Shown: positions 45,101 through 54,083, numbered from the stretch's first letter. The stretch: 64,000 nt of DNA from Clostridiaceae bacterium AM27-36LB (GCA_003480725.1 QUJQ01000006.1:124001-188000), one strand, 5' to 3'. The notes: generated from the sequence alone by a model not told the origin. Numbers and translations: made by a program.

Positions 45101-46231
45101 TTACGCTCCTGTTTTTTCACGGATCAGACGGATGATCTTATCCTGATCCTCTTCTGCCAGATATGGAGATACCGGGATTGCCAGTGTCCGTTTGCAGATG
45201 CTGGTAGTTACCGGCAAAGTCTCGCCGTACAGACAGCAATTCTCAAATACCTTCTGCTGATGCAGTCCCTTCGGATAATAGATCATGGTCGGGATACCAT
45301 TTTCCTGCAGATAAGCACGTACTTCATCTCTCTGTGCCTCATCTTTGAAAAGAATGTTGTAAGATGCCCAGCTGGAAGTATAGCCATCCGGAATCTGCGG
45401 AACTTTCACGCAGTCTGCCAGAGCTTCTGTATATCTGGCTGCCACACGGTTCACATCTGTCAGCTCATACTCTTTGAATGCTTTTAATTTTACCTGCAGA
45501 ACTGCTGCCTGAATGGTATCCAGACGGGAGTTCATGCCCAGACGGACATTATCATATTTGCTGCTGCCCTTTCCATGTACTCTCATAGAACGGAGCAGTG
45601 CTGCCCATTCATCATTATCAGTGAAGATGGCACCGCCGTCTCCATAGCAGCCCAGCGGCTTTGCCGGGAAGAAGGAGGTGGTTGCAATATGTCCGAATGT
45701 ACCGGCTTTCTTTCCATGATAGGTGCTTCCAAATCCCTGTGCACAGTCTTCCAGTGCATAGAGACCATATTTCTCTGCCAGTGCCAGTACCTTATCATAG
45801 TCAGCCGGAAGTCCGAACAGGTCTACGACTACCATGGCCTTCGGCTTTAATTTTCCTTCTTTGATCACTGCCTGAATGCAACGCTCCATGCTCTCCACAT
45901 CGACGTTGAAGGTATCCTCATGCACATCTGCGAACACCGGAGTTGCTCCCACAAATGCCACAGACTCTGCGGAAGAGAAAAATGTATGATCCGGTACAAA
46001 TACCGCATCCCCTGCTCCGATTCCCCATGCTTTCAATGCCAGGACCAGCGCATCCGTTCCATTTCCACAGGAAACACAATTCTTCACACCTACATATTCT
46101 GCCAGCTCTTTCTCCAGCTCCTCTACCTGATCTCCTGCAATATAGTCAGAAGAATCCAACACTGCCTGAATGGCCTCGTCCATCTGCGGCTTCAGCGCCC
46201 GATACTGGCTCTTTAAATCACGAAACTGCAT
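45101..46231 (-). CDS. DegT/DnrJ/EryC1-type sugar aminotransferase, candidate WbpE/WlbC-like
   Basis: 376 residues, fold-type I PLP enzyme. It has FRDLKSQYRALKPQMDEAIQ at the N-terminus, CGNGTDALVLALKAWG (phosphate loop), LEDCAQGFGSTYHGKKAG (ring Asp) and TSFFPAKPLGCYGDGGAIF, whose Lys is the PLP lysine. The opening and layout are those of 3-amination enzymes such as WbpE/WlbC, which act on UDP-3-keto-GlcNAc-uronate. That fits the nearby WlbA-like dehydrogenase. Just one base from the ACP gene. Confidence 0.87.
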   Translation of the reverse strand: MQFRDLKSQYRALKPQMDEAIQAVLDSSDYIAGDQVEELEKELAEYVGVKNCVSCGNGTDALVLALKAWGIGAGDAVFVPDHTFFSSAESVAFVGATPVFADVHEDTFNVDVESMERCIQAVIKEGKLKPKAMVVVDLFGLPADYDKVLALAEKYGLYALEDCAQGFGSTYHGKKAGTFGHIATTSFFPAKPLGCYGDGGAIFTDNDEWAALLRSMRVHGKGSSKYDNVRLGMNSRLDTIQAAVLQVKLKAFKEYELTDVNRVAARYTEALADCVKVPQIPDGYTSSWASYNILFKDEAQRDEVRAYLQENGIPTMIYYPKGLHQQKVFENCCLYGETLPVTTSICKRTLAIPVSPYLAEEDQDKIIRLIREKTGA

Positions 46232-46232
46232 C

Positions 46233-46463
46233 TTATGCTTCCTCCTTCATTCTCTCCAGTAATCTCCAGATACCCTCTGCGGAGTTAAAGTTCTCCGGTA
46301 CGATCTCCTCTGCAGGGATCTCCACACCAAACTGATCCTCCAGCTCTGCGATCAGTGTGATCACATCAAAGGATTCCAGAAGGCCTTCATCGATCAGTTC
46401 TGTCTCCTTTGTAAAATCGATCTCCGGTTTCAGAGCTGATAATACTTCCATTAATTCTTCCAT
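46233..46463 (-). CDS. Acyl carrier protein
   Basis: About 76 residues. The phosphopantetheine attachment Ser31 lies in DEGLLESFDVITLIAELED; the canonical DSL triad is ESF here, an unusual variant seen in carrier proteins of dedicated pathways rather than fatty-acid ACP. The C-terminal half (FGVEIPAEEIVPENFNS) is a typical ACP helix II-III region. The start is uncertain: a GTG at 46496 or an ATG at 46481 would add up to 11 residues; neither has a strong SD. Set between a DegT aminotransferase and a PLP decarboxylase. Confidence 0.85.
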   Translation of the reverse strand: MEELMEVLSALKPEIDFTKETELIDEGLLESFDVITLIAELEDQFGVEIPAEEIVPENFNSAEGIWRLLERMKEEA

Positions 46464-46547
46464 GGTACTTCTTTTCTCCATTTCCGCGCTGTCCACTGAC
46501 CGCGCTGTATAAGTTTGTATAATATCTGTATCTACTTTGTATCTTCC

Positions 46548-47720
46548 CTATCTACAAGTATTCAACATCCATGTCTCCAGTCCATCACGGAGCTTCACTG
46601 CGCCCCCATCTTCACTGTAGAGATAGATCTTCGGCATCTTTCTGCTTAAAAACAGATAGATTCCTTCCGTCACCGAATAGGCACCGATATTGTGGAACAC
46701 CAGATAATCTCCCACTCTTGCATCGGTGAGCGGCAGTTTTTTCAGCAGAATATCAGACACCGTACACAGGGAACCATAGACGGTCCACTCCTCTTCGTCC
46801 TTCTCTTCCAGTGAATGCTGCGGAAAATAAGACAGGATCGGCGTCTTCATGGCCATATTCTGACCATAATAATTTACATGATTGATGCCTCCATCTACGA
46901 TACACACGTTGACCGCATCATTTTTCTTCTGATCCACGATCTTCGTCATGTAATATCCACAGGATGCGGTCAGGAACCGTCCCATCTCAAATACGATATC
47001 ATAAGGTCTTGGCTCCTGGAACAGCTCCATAAGCTCTGTCAGCAGACGCTCATCCTCGTCAAAATCATCCTTAGTAAAATAAGGCACACCAAGACCTGGA
47101 CCAAATTCCAGCACCTTAGTCACAAACTGTTCTTCTTCCTTCAGTCTTCTGGCGAAATCTTCAATGTACTCTACTTCCCCGGCAATCTTTTTCATGATCT
47201 TTTTCTGGGTTCCAGTAAAATACTGCAGTCCGACCATAGTCACATGAGGGAACTTCACTCTGTCGCGGATACACTCTGTCACATCCGCCTCACTCATCCC
47301 AAACTGATTGCCGCTGGTCACACGAAGCAGCAACTCCACCTGACGATCCAGTTCGTCCGCACAGCGGCTCACCAGCTCCAGCTGACTTCTGGATTCTGCT
47401 GTATAATGGATCACACCCTGCTCCATGGCATAGCGTACATCCTCATACTCCTTGTTCACACCGGAAAGAACAATCTTCTCCATGGGAAGCTTTCTCTCCA
47501 CACAGATGTGAAACTCTCCCGGAGAACACACCTCATATCGATCCGCCTGGGGTTCCAGTGCTTCCACCAGAAACGGATTGGCTTTGATGGCAAAGCACAG
47601 CTTCGCCGGATGAATCATCTCTTTGATCCATCCGGCTCTCTTTTTCAATATATCAGTATCAAACACAAAAGACGGCGTTCCCAGCTGAACCGCCAGTCCT
47701 TCCAGTTTTTCTTCTGTCAC
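46548..47720 (-). CDS. Type III PLP-dependent decarboxylase (DAP/ornithine decarboxylase-like)
   Basis: About 390 residues, alanine-racemase-type TIM barrel plus beta domain. PLP Lys46 is in KLCFAIKANPFLVEAL; EFGPGLGVPY is the phosphate-binding glycine loop, and YGSLCTVSDIL (Cys319) matches the catalytic GxxCxxxD of the second subunit. The GTG at 47720 is chosen because AGGAGG lies eight bases upstream, just after the ligase stop; a longer ATG reading would overlap the ligase by 52 bases. Similar decarboxylases partner with a ligase and ACP in butirosin synthesis (BtrK) and in exosortase-associated EPS loci (from memory). Confidence 0.87.
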   Translation of the reverse strand: MTEEKLEGLAVQLGTPSFVFDTDILKKRAGWIKEMIHPAKLCFAIKANPFLVEALEPQADRYEVCSPGEFHICVERKLPMEKIVLSGVNKEYEDVRYAMEQGVIHYTAESRSQLELVSRCADELDRQVELLLRVTSGNQFGMSEADVTECIRDRVKFPHVTMVGLQYFTGTQKKIMKKIAGEVEYIEDFARRLKEEEQFVTKVLEFGPGLGVPYFTKDDFDEDERLLTELMELFQEPRPYDIVFEMGRFLTASCGYYMTKIVDQKKNDAVNVCIVDGGINHVNYYGQNMAMKTPILSYFPQHSLEEKDEEEWTVYGSLCTVSDILLKKLPLTDARVGDYLVFHNIGAYSVTEGIYLFLSRKMPKIYLYSEDGGAVKLRDGLETWMLNTCR

Positions 47721-47737
47721 AGACGCTACCTCCTGCT

Positions 47738-49270
47738 CTAACTTTTTACACGGTTCTGCATGGATTCCCGATACTCCTCCATCAGACACTTCCGGTCGAT
47801 CTTGCCGTTCTTGGTCAGCGGCATCTCGTCCACCTGACGGAATACATTAGGAATCATAAACCGGGGAAGCCGCTCTGTCAACCTTTCGATGATCTCCTTT
47901 GCCTCCAGTTCGCCCACGTAGAATCCGATGATCTTCGTGTTCGGTTCATCGTAGATACAACACACACGGCTGATTCCATCCAGTGCCTGGAACGCAGTCT
48001 CAATCTCTCCCAGCTCGATCCGATGTCCCATATGCTTGATCTGAAAATCCTTCCGGGTCACATAATAAAGTTCCCCATTCTCATACCGTCCCAGATCTCC
48101 GGTGCGGTAAATGGGTTCCAGATACCGATGATTCAACGGATTCTGTACAAACGCTTCCGACGTTTTCTCCCAGTTCCGATAATAGCCCAATGCCAGAGCT
48201 GTACCAGAGACACAGATCTCGCCCAGTGCACCTGGCTCTGTCACCAGATGATCTTCCTCATCTAATAAGAAGACGCGCTCATTCGGAAATGGCACTCCGA
48301 TGGGAAGTGTCTGATCTTCCGTGAACTCCCGGTCCACAATATAATAGTTACAGTTGCAGGTGATCTCGGTCGGTCCATAGAGATTCACATACAGCACATC
48401 CGGCAAATACTTCCGCCAGTAGTTAAGCTGCTTCACCGGCATCACCTCACCACTGAACATGACTCTGCGAAGAGTGGCCGGTACCTTATACCGAAAGCCC
48501 TTCAACATGGAGATGATGCAGAGTGCAGATACAGCCCAGGTCAGACTGGTCACCTTTCTGTCATCCAGAAAATCCAGAAGCTTCTTCGGAACACTGAAGT
48601 ATTTCTTCGGAATCACTTCCAGAGTCGCTCCCATCTTCAGACATGGATAAATATCCTTCACCGATACATCAAAATCAAAGGGTGCCTGATTGCCGATCAC
48701 ATCCTCTCTGGAAAATCCAAAGATCCTTGTGAAATGCTCCGTAAAATCGATAACGGAACGGTGGGATACTACCACACCTTTTGGCACTCCTGTGGAACCA
48801 GAGGTGAAGATGGCATAGAGTGGATCTATATCACAGGCCATCTTTCGGCGACTGGCAAGTGCCTCTTCATCAATAGCCGTCTCTGCCAGTTCTTCTGCCA
48901 ACAACACTTTACCAGTGAATCCAAGGGCAGCAACTCTCTCTGACAGCTTTCCGCTGGTAACAATAACCTCTGCCTCCAGCGTATCCAGGATCGTGCGGAT
49001 CCGCTCGTCCGGCTGCTCCGGCTCGACCAACGTATAAAAGCAGCCTGCACAGACTGCTCCCATAAATACATTCAGGGTCCAGGCTTCCTTCTCCATCAGC
49101 ACCGGAACCGGTGCATTCTGCGGCAGCACATGAATCAATGCACTTCCGATCCTTTTTGCATTTCCAAGCACCTGTGCAAAGGTATAGCTGTGTTCCAGAT
49201 CTTCAAAAGCCAGTTTGTCAGGACAGTCCGCCGCTGTGGCTTCCAGATAATCTAAAATGTTCTGAACCAT
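47738..49270 (-). CDS. Amino-acid-activating adenylation enzyme, DltA/NRPS A-domain-like
   Basis: 510 residues, ANL superfamily. Motifs: A3 IFTSGSTGVPKGV (154-166), A5 NLYGPTEITCN, A7 YRTGDLGRY, A8 KHMGHRIELGEIE and A10 PLTKNGKIDRK with catalytic Lys490. The segment APFDFDVSVKDIYPCL carries the Asp that salt-bridges the alpha-amino group in NRPS adenylation domains, and closely resembles DltA, so the substrate is probably an amino acid. It is expected to load the ACP encoded two genes downstream. No dltB or dltD homologue lies in the window, so ordinary D-alanylation of teichoic acid is unlikely. Confidence 0.87.
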   Translation of the reverse strand: MVQNILDYLEATAADCPDKLAFEDLEHSYTFAQVLGNAKRIGSALIHVLPQNAPVPVLMEKEAWTLNVFMGAVCAGCFYTLVEPEQPDERIRTILDTLEAEVIVTSGKLSERVAALGFTGKVLLAEELAETAIDEEALASRRKMACDIDPLYAIFTSGSTGVPKGVVVSHRSVIDFTEHFTRIFGFSREDVIGNQAPFDFDVSVKDIYPCLKMGATLEVIPKKYFSVPKKLLDFLDDRKVTSLTWAVSALCIISMLKGFRYKVPATLRRVMFSGEVMPVKQLNYWRKYLPDVLYVNLYGPTEITCNCNYYIVDREFTEDQTLPIGVPFPNERVFLLDEEDHLVTEPGALGEICVSGTALALGYYRNWEKTSEAFVQNPLNHRYLEPIYRTGDLGRYENGELYYVTRKDFQIKHMGHRIELGEIETAFQALDGISRVCCIYDEPNTKIIGFYVGELEAKEIIERLTERLPRFMIPNVFRQVDEMPLTKNGKIDRKCLMEEYRESMQNRVKS

Positions 49271-49280
49271 GAATGTCTCC

Positions 49281-50192
49281 TTATTTCTTCTTTAACTCCA
49301 GTACTTTCCGTGCCGGGTTTCCAAACTGCTTTTCCCCTTCTGGCACATCTTTGATCGCCACGGCTCCGATTCCCAGATAGGCATGATCTCCCACGCTGAT
49401 CCGGTTGGTGGTCACTGCCATAGGCGCAATATATACATGTTCTCCCATGTCACAATGACCGGAAATACTTGATTTTCCTCCTACAGAACTGAACTCCTTG
49501 ATCACACAGTTGTGTCCCACATCGCCCAGCATACCAATCACGGAGCTTTTTCCAAGAACTGTAGTTCTGGAATCGCCAGCTGCCAGAATGGATCCAGCCA
49601 GCAGCAGGCAGCCATCTTCAATGACGGTTCCTGCCAGATGAGGCAGATCTCGGCATACGCCGTCTTCCAGACGATATACATCCATATCATCCACGCCGAT
49701 CAGACATTTCTCCTGGATCTCCACATGAGATCCGATCCGTACATGATCCTTGATAATGGTTCCGGCTCCGATCTTGCAATGATCACCGATCTGTACGTCA
49801 GCTCCAATCACACAGAAAGGTGCAATCTCCACGTCCGTTCCGATCTTCACATCAGAACTGATATAGCTTCCATTCTTCTGTACCAGCTCTGCTTTCGGGA
49901 GCAGCTTTTTATAGGTTTCCAGCAATACACCGTACAGACTCTTCTGCATGGATGCCTTCAGCTGAACACAGGACTCGTGAAGCCCTGGCAGCTCTACTTC
50001 TTCTTTTGTCACAAAGATGCTGTCACGCACTTTCGTATAGCTGTCTGCAACCTCTGTCCTCACGTAGATCATGCTGTTGCTCTCCGGTGCTTCCGGATCG
50101 GACACGCCGTACAGCAGTCCTTCTCTTCCTGCAAGCTCCGGGAATGCTGTCCCCGCAAGCTCGCTCATCTTTATCTCGCCGATCTTAAACAT
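49281..50192 (-). CDS. Left-handed beta-helix (hexapeptide) acyltransferase, LpxD/WbpD-like
   Basis: 303 residues. The N-terminal domain (about 1-100) precedes hexapeptide repeats from about 105 (ISSDVKIGTDVEIAPFCVIG, VQIGDHCKIGAGTIIKDHV). A probable catalytic His lies in DVGHNCVI, and a C-terminal cap follows. WbpD/WlbB N-acetyltransferases are usually about 190 residues. This longer form has the N-terminal-domain-plus-helix layout of LpxD, which takes its acyl group from an ACP. It overlaps the WlbA-like dehydrogenase by eight bases and follows AGGAG, supporting a shared pathway. Confidence 0.83.
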   Translation of the reverse strand: MFKIGEIKMSELAGTAFPELAGREGLLYGVSDPEAPESNSMIYVRTEVADSYTKVRDSIFVTKEEVELPGLHESCVQLKASMQKSLYGVLLETYKKLLPKAELVQKNGSYISSDVKIGTDVEIAPFCVIGADVQIGDHCKIGAGTIIKDHVRIGSHVEIQEKCLIGVDDMDVYRLEDGVCRDLPHLAGTVIEDGCLLLAGSILAAGDSRTTVLGKSSVIGMLGDVGHNCVIKEFSSVGGKSSISGHCDMGEHVYIAPMAVTTNRISVGDHAYLGIGAVAIKDVPEGEKQFGNPARKVLELKKK

Positions 50193-51264
50193 CGAATTCT
50201 CCTGCCATATCCGTACTCTTGAAATGTTTCAGCGGAAGTTTTACCGGTACTCCATCCTTCTGGCTCTTGTAGATGGCAAGCACCATCTCCAGCGCATTAC
50301 GTCCTGCCACCGCATCAACATACGGCTGTCTGTCATGCTCAATGGCATCGATCACATCTGCATACAGACTGGTATGTCCATTTCCATATACATTGCTGGT
50401 AGCTTCCTGCAGGTTCTGATTCTTGGCATCCTCTGCCTGCTCATCCTCAAATGCCCATACATCTATGTTATTGGTGGAGGTACCACCCAGCTTCACAGTT
50501 CCGTGCTCACCGAACATATACAGGGTCTCTTCCAGATTCTTCGGATATACATTGGTAGTTCCCTCGATGGTTCCGATGGCACCGTTTTTAAATTTTACGA
50601 TAGCCATACCGATGTCCTCGGCCTCCAGATAATGATGGAACTGCTGTCTGGTCACACCATAGACCTCATCTACTTCATCTCCAAACATCCAGCGGAGAAG
50701 ATCAATGCCGTGAATACACTGATTCATCAGCGCACCACCGTCCGATGCCCATTTTCCTCTCCAGGGAGCCTGGCTGTAATAGCCTTCGTTACGGTTCCAC
50801 AGTACATGGATCGAACCATGAGACAGTTTTCCGAAGCGCCCAGCTTCCAGAGCCTTCCTGGTCTCCTGCACTGCCAGGTTGAACCGGTTCTGATGGCAGG
50901 CAGATACCTTCACGTTCTTTTCCCGGGAACGACGGATGATCTCATCCGCATCCTCAATGCTCATAGCCATCGGTTTCTCAATGATACAGTTGACACCATG
51001 ATCAATACAGAACAGGGCGATCTCTGCATGAAGTCCGCTCTCGGTAGCGATACCAACCAGTGTTGGCTTCACTTCCTCGATCATCTTCTTATAATCCGTG
51101 TAACGTGCAATGGAGCTGTCCTTCTCCAGACCATGCTTTGCCAGCAAGGTCTCAATATTTTCCGGATTCACATCGCAGGCCGCTGCAAACTCCAGATGAT
51201 TATTCAATACTGCTTTAATGTGGTTGGTAGCAATACGGCCGCAGCCGATCAGTGCGTATTTCAT
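50185..51264 (-). CDS. Gfo/Idh/MocA oxidoreductase, candidate WlbA/WbpB-type 3-dehydrogenase
   Basis: 359 residues. The Rossmann start is YALIGCGRIATNHIKAVLNN; CIIEKPMAMSIEDAD contains the conserved EKP; GALMNQCIHGIDLLRWMFG holds the catalytic His/Asp region. The sequence and context match WlbA/WbpB, which oxidises C3 of UDP-GlcNAcA using NAD+ so that a DegT enzyme can add a 3-amino group. A general sugar dehydrogenase cannot be excluded. Two bases separate it from the upstream glycosyltransferase. Confidence 0.84.
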   Translation of the reverse strand: MKYALIGCGRIATNHIKAVLNNHLEFAAACDVNPENIETLLAKHGLEKDSSIARYTDYKKMIEEVKPTLVGIATESGLHAEIALFCIDHGVNCIIEKPMAMSIEDADEIIRRSREKNVKVSACHQNRFNLAVQETRKALEAGRFGKLSHGSIHVLWNRNEGYYSQAPWRGKWASDGGALMNQCIHGIDLLRWMFGDEVDEVYGVTRQQFHHYLEAEDIGMAIVKFKNGAIGTIEGTTNVYPKNLEETLYMFGEHGTVKLGGTSTNNIDVWAFEDEQAEDAKNQNLQEATSNVYGNGHTSLYADVIDAIEHDRQPYVDAVAGRNALEMVLAIYKSQKDGVPVKLPLKHFKSTDMAGEFDV

Positions 51265-51266
51265 AC

Positions 51267-52505
51267 TTATTTTTCCTCTACTTCCTTCTTCAGGATCTCT
51301 TCCAGCCGATCTGTCAGATATCCAAAATCATACTCTTTTACAGTTTCTGTTGCATTGTGGCAGTAGGTCTCATACTCTGCCGGATCCATCTGTGCAAACT
51401 TCAGTATCCCATCTGCCATAGCCTGTGGACTTCCCGCTTCAATGGTCATACCACAATGATTGTCTACAAAAATATCATTTCTTGTCTGAATATTGGACAG
51501 AGTCGGGTGACCGGATGCCATATAATCAAACATTTTATTCATACTCATACCATACTCAGATACCCGGTCACTGGGGCCTGTGAGCATGTTTAAGTTTCCT
51601 CTGGATAAAATACCCGGAATGAACCGCTTATTTACGCGGCCTTTGAAATGCACATTGTCAATATGATGCTCTTCCTTGTATTTCTTCAGGTCTTCTTCCT
51701 GATAACCTGCACCATAGAGGAAGAACTGGATCTCCTTGTGTTCTTTCAGAAGGATCGCTGCATCCAGAATATCCTGTACGGAGTTGGCCACTCCCATGGA
51801 ACCGGTGTACATCACCTTGAAGGTATCCTTTCTGTCCAGATCCTCATCCGGCAGCCAGTCCTCTTTCTGCTGTCTGTGATAGATGCCAAGGTCCACACCA
51901 TTGTTAATGTAATAGATCTTATCAAGATCCACATCCTTCTCCCAGCCCATATCCTGGATATATTCTTTTCCACCGAACATGGTGAAGATCACTGCGTCTG
52001 CCTTCTTGTACATCCAATGCTCCAGGGCATACAACGCTCTGGTCACCAGCTGTCCTTCTCTCATGGCACCATACTCTACCAGCGTCAGTGGCCACAAGTC
52101 TGCGATCTCCAACACGCATGGACAATGATATTTCTTTGCCAAAATGATGCCAGCCACGCAGGTCAGTGGGTGCACCGATGTTGCCATGATCACATCCGGC
52201 TTGTTGAACTTACCGGTCTGGGTAAACAGACGAATGGTATAATCAAAGAAATTCATGATTCGTCCCAGACCATTTCCTTCATAATTTCTGGCTTTCAAAA
52301 ATACATAGCGGATACCATCCACCCGTTTTGCTCTCATCTGTCTGCCATCTGTGATCAGGTTCTTGTCTGACAGATGAACAGAACTCGCTGCAAAGATGGT
52401 CACCTTGTGTCCCTTCTGCTGCAGATGGTTGGCAAAATGGTAAGGTCTTGCCAGCGGATACAGACTGGTCGGCACCGCATAATGATTGAAAAACCAAATA
52501 TTCAT
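51267..52505 (-). CDS. Glycosyltransferase, WbuB-like GT4 (second paralog)
   Basis: 412 residues, GT-B fold. It begins NIWFFNHYAVPTSLYPLARP and has MYTGSMGVANSVQDILDAA plus MNKMFDYMASGHPTLSN in the donor domain. The NHYA opening, the long first loop and the donor site all match the gene at 32566, so the two share ancestry but are well diverged. It presumably transfers an N-acetyl amino sugar to the growing lipid-linked repeat. Confidence 0.85.
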   Translation of the reverse strand: MNIWFFNHYAVPTSLYPLARPYHFANHLQQKGHKVTIFAASSVHLSDKNLITDGRQMRAKRVDGIRYVFLKARNYEGNGLGRIMNFFDYTIRLFTQTGKFNKPDVIMATSVHPLTCVAGIILAKKYHCPCVLEIADLWPLTLVEYGAMREGQLVTRALYALEHWMYKKADAVIFTMFGGKEYIQDMGWEKDVDLDKIYYINNGVDLGIYHRQQKEDWLPDEDLDRKDTFKVMYTGSMGVANSVQDILDAAILLKEHKEIQFFLYGAGYQEEDLKKYKEEHHIDNVHFKGRVNKRFIPGILSRGNLNMLTGPSDRVSEYGMSMNKMFDYMASGHPTLSNIQTRNDIFVDNHCGMTIEAGSPQAMADGILKFAQMDPAEYETYCHNATETVKEYDFGYLTDRLEEILKKEVEEK

Positions 52506-52529
52506 AAACTATATCTCCTTCTTGTTGCT

Positions 52530-53375
52530 TTATCGAAACGTACGATGGATCTCTTCCATTTTCAGGACTGCCCGTACCATACGTACCGGACCACGCCCTT
52601 TCATTTTATAGAACAGTTTCCGAAATGGGTATAACACAGCCACCACTGCTCCTACCCAGCCACGATATTTAATGTGCAGACGGCAATATGCTTTTCTAAA
52701 GCCGAAATATTTCATCAAATATTCATGGTAATTTGTCTCATGCAGTACGTTTTTTGTCCCATTAGTCAGATATTTAATTGAAAATCCATCTCCGAAATAT
52801 CGTTCCAGTGCAAATGCAACCAGTGCCGCATTGGTATTACACTTCAGATAGTCCGGATCGGTCTTGATCACGGACTGAAGGACCCAGTCTTCATGGATTT
52901 CATAGATACCATATCCGACCAATTCACCTGTTTCCTTCAAAAATGCGCCGATGTATTCTGCATTTTCAATCTCAGGATCTTCTGTAAAGGATTTTCTGAT
53001 TGCCTCCTTTTCTTCTGCATAATCCAGCGTTTCTCCATAATGAATTCTTGCCTTGCACTGTACTTCTGCAAGTTCTTCCGCATATTCTCCAGGCGTGATG
53101 ATGCGAACGTCTACATTTTTCAGTCCTTTACTGATTTCGTATCTTTTTTTTGCTGGAATATTGGCGATATCAAACGGTTCATCTTTGATGCAATGCCACC
53201 ATTCTGTCTCCTGACCACAGTCAAAATCTGTAACCCATCTGACTAACAGCGGATACTTTCCGCCAGCAAACTCTTTCCAGACTTTTTTATTTCTTATCCA
53301 AGAAACATCAGGTTCCACATGAGGAGCTGTTGTCGGCACCAGCGCATGGTTATAATATTCCCACTCATTATTCAT
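52530..53375 (-). CDS. GNAT/FemABX-like acyltransferase-fold protein, unknown substrate
   Basis: 281 residues, soluble apart from a hydrophobic patch near VGAVVAVLYPFRKLF. The middle region (ELAEVQCKARIHYG, AEYIGAFLKETGELVGYGIY, VLQSVIKTDP, MKYFGFRKAYCRLHIKYRG) follows the strand-helix order of a GNAT/FemX N-acyltransferase, with a basic C-terminus. FemX-like enzymes add amino acids from tRNA; GNATs acetylate. The family is not recognised, so the call is structural. It lies between a glycosyltransferase and the priming transferase gene and may modify the repeat unit. Confidence 0.6.
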   Translation of the reverse strand: MNNEWEYYNHALVPTTAPHVEPDVSWIRNKKVWKEFAGGKYPLLVRWVTDFDCGQETEWWHCIKDEPFDIANIPAKKRYEISKGLKNVDVRIITPGEYAEELAEVQCKARIHYGETLDYAEEKEAIRKSFTEDPEIENAEYIGAFLKETGELVGYGIYEIHEDWVLQSVIKTDPDYLKCNTNAALVAFALERYFGDGFSIKYLTNGTKNVLHETNYHEYLMKYFGFRKAYCRLHIKYRGWVGAVVAVLYPFRKLFYKMKGRGPVRMVRAVLKMEEIHRTFR

Positions 53376-53378
53376 TCT

Positions 53379-54083
53379 TTACCCTCTTTGGTTATTCTTC
53401 TCACAGATCTTTCTGGCAATGCGCTGCTTTCGGTCATAGGTTTCCTGATCCACCTGACCGGTCCGCAGGAGATAATCCCCAAAATCCTCTGCGGTCGCCA
53501 TGCCATCTGTGTTAATATCTTCTTTCTTCAGTACGTTTCCAATGGTCTTGAAAATAATCTTCAGATCCCCCAAGAATGTAATGTGTTTTACATATTCCTG
53601 ATCATATGCCAGCTTCTCTTCCCAGGAAATATTGTTCCGCCCGCTAACTTGAGCAAGCCCTGTCAACCCCTGGGGCACTTTGTGGCGCCGTCTCTGCTCT
53701 TTAGTCATGAATACCATGTCCCGTACCAACTGCGGTCTCGGTCCCACAATACTCATATCCCCTTTTAAGATGTTGAACAGCTCCGGCAATTCATCAAGAC
53801 TGCTCTCCCGCAGGAACTTTCCAAACTCTGTCATCCGCTGCTCATCTGGAAGCAAATTACCCCTGGCATCTCGCTCATCCGTCATGGTACGGAACTTATA
53901 CATCTTGAAAATCTTCTCACCTTTTCCTGGTCGGAGCTGTGTAAACAGTACCGGACTTCCCAGCTTCTTTCTTACCTGCCAGGCAGTCACTGCCATGATC
54001 GGACTTAGTACAACCAGTGCCATACCAGACAGCAGAATATCCAGTTTTCTCTTAATACTTCTGGCATAGATCCCTTGTCTCAT
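53379..54083 (-). CDS. Priming undecaprenyl-phosphate sugar phosphotransferase (monotopic PGT)
   Basis: Starts the repeat unit by moving sugar-1-phosphate to undecaprenyl phosphate. 234 residues: reentrant membrane helix KRKLDILLSGMALVVLSPIM (11-30), the YKFRTM segment, the Asp-Glu catalytic dyad in SSLDELPELFNILKGDMSIV, then VGPRP and GLTGLAQVSGRN. This is the PglC/EpsL/WbaP-tail family. With PglE- and PglF-like genes directly upstream, the likely donor is a UDP-4-(acyl)amino-4,6-dideoxy-HexNAc (bacillosamine type). Confidence 0.92.
   Translation of the reverse strand: MRQGIYARSIKRKLDILLSGMALVVLSPIMAVTAWQVRKKLGSPVLFTQLRPGKGEKIFKMYKFRTMTDERDARGNLLPDEQRMTEFGKFLRESSLDELPELFNILKGDMSIVGPRPQLVRDMVFMTKEQRRRHKVPQGLTGLAQVSGRNNISWEEKLAYDQEYVKHITFLGDLKIIFKTIGNVLKKEDINTDGMATAEDFGDYLLRTGQVDQETYDRKQRIARKICEKNNQRG

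Noticed and set aside
46497..46547. Possible internal promoter before the ACP gene (TATTAT/TATACA boxes)
   Set aside because: No -35 hexamer at suitable spacing; the gap is only 51 bases inside a continuous operon.
47738..49270. Standard dlt (teichoic acid D-alanylation) operon
   Set aside because: The ligase is DltA-like and an ACP is present, but dltB and dltD are absent and the neighbours are amino-sugar genes and a PLP decarboxylase.
50071..51366. 431-codon plus-strand frame
   Set aside because: Antisense to the WlbA-like dehydrogenase and its neighbours; low-complexity composition typical of a shadow.
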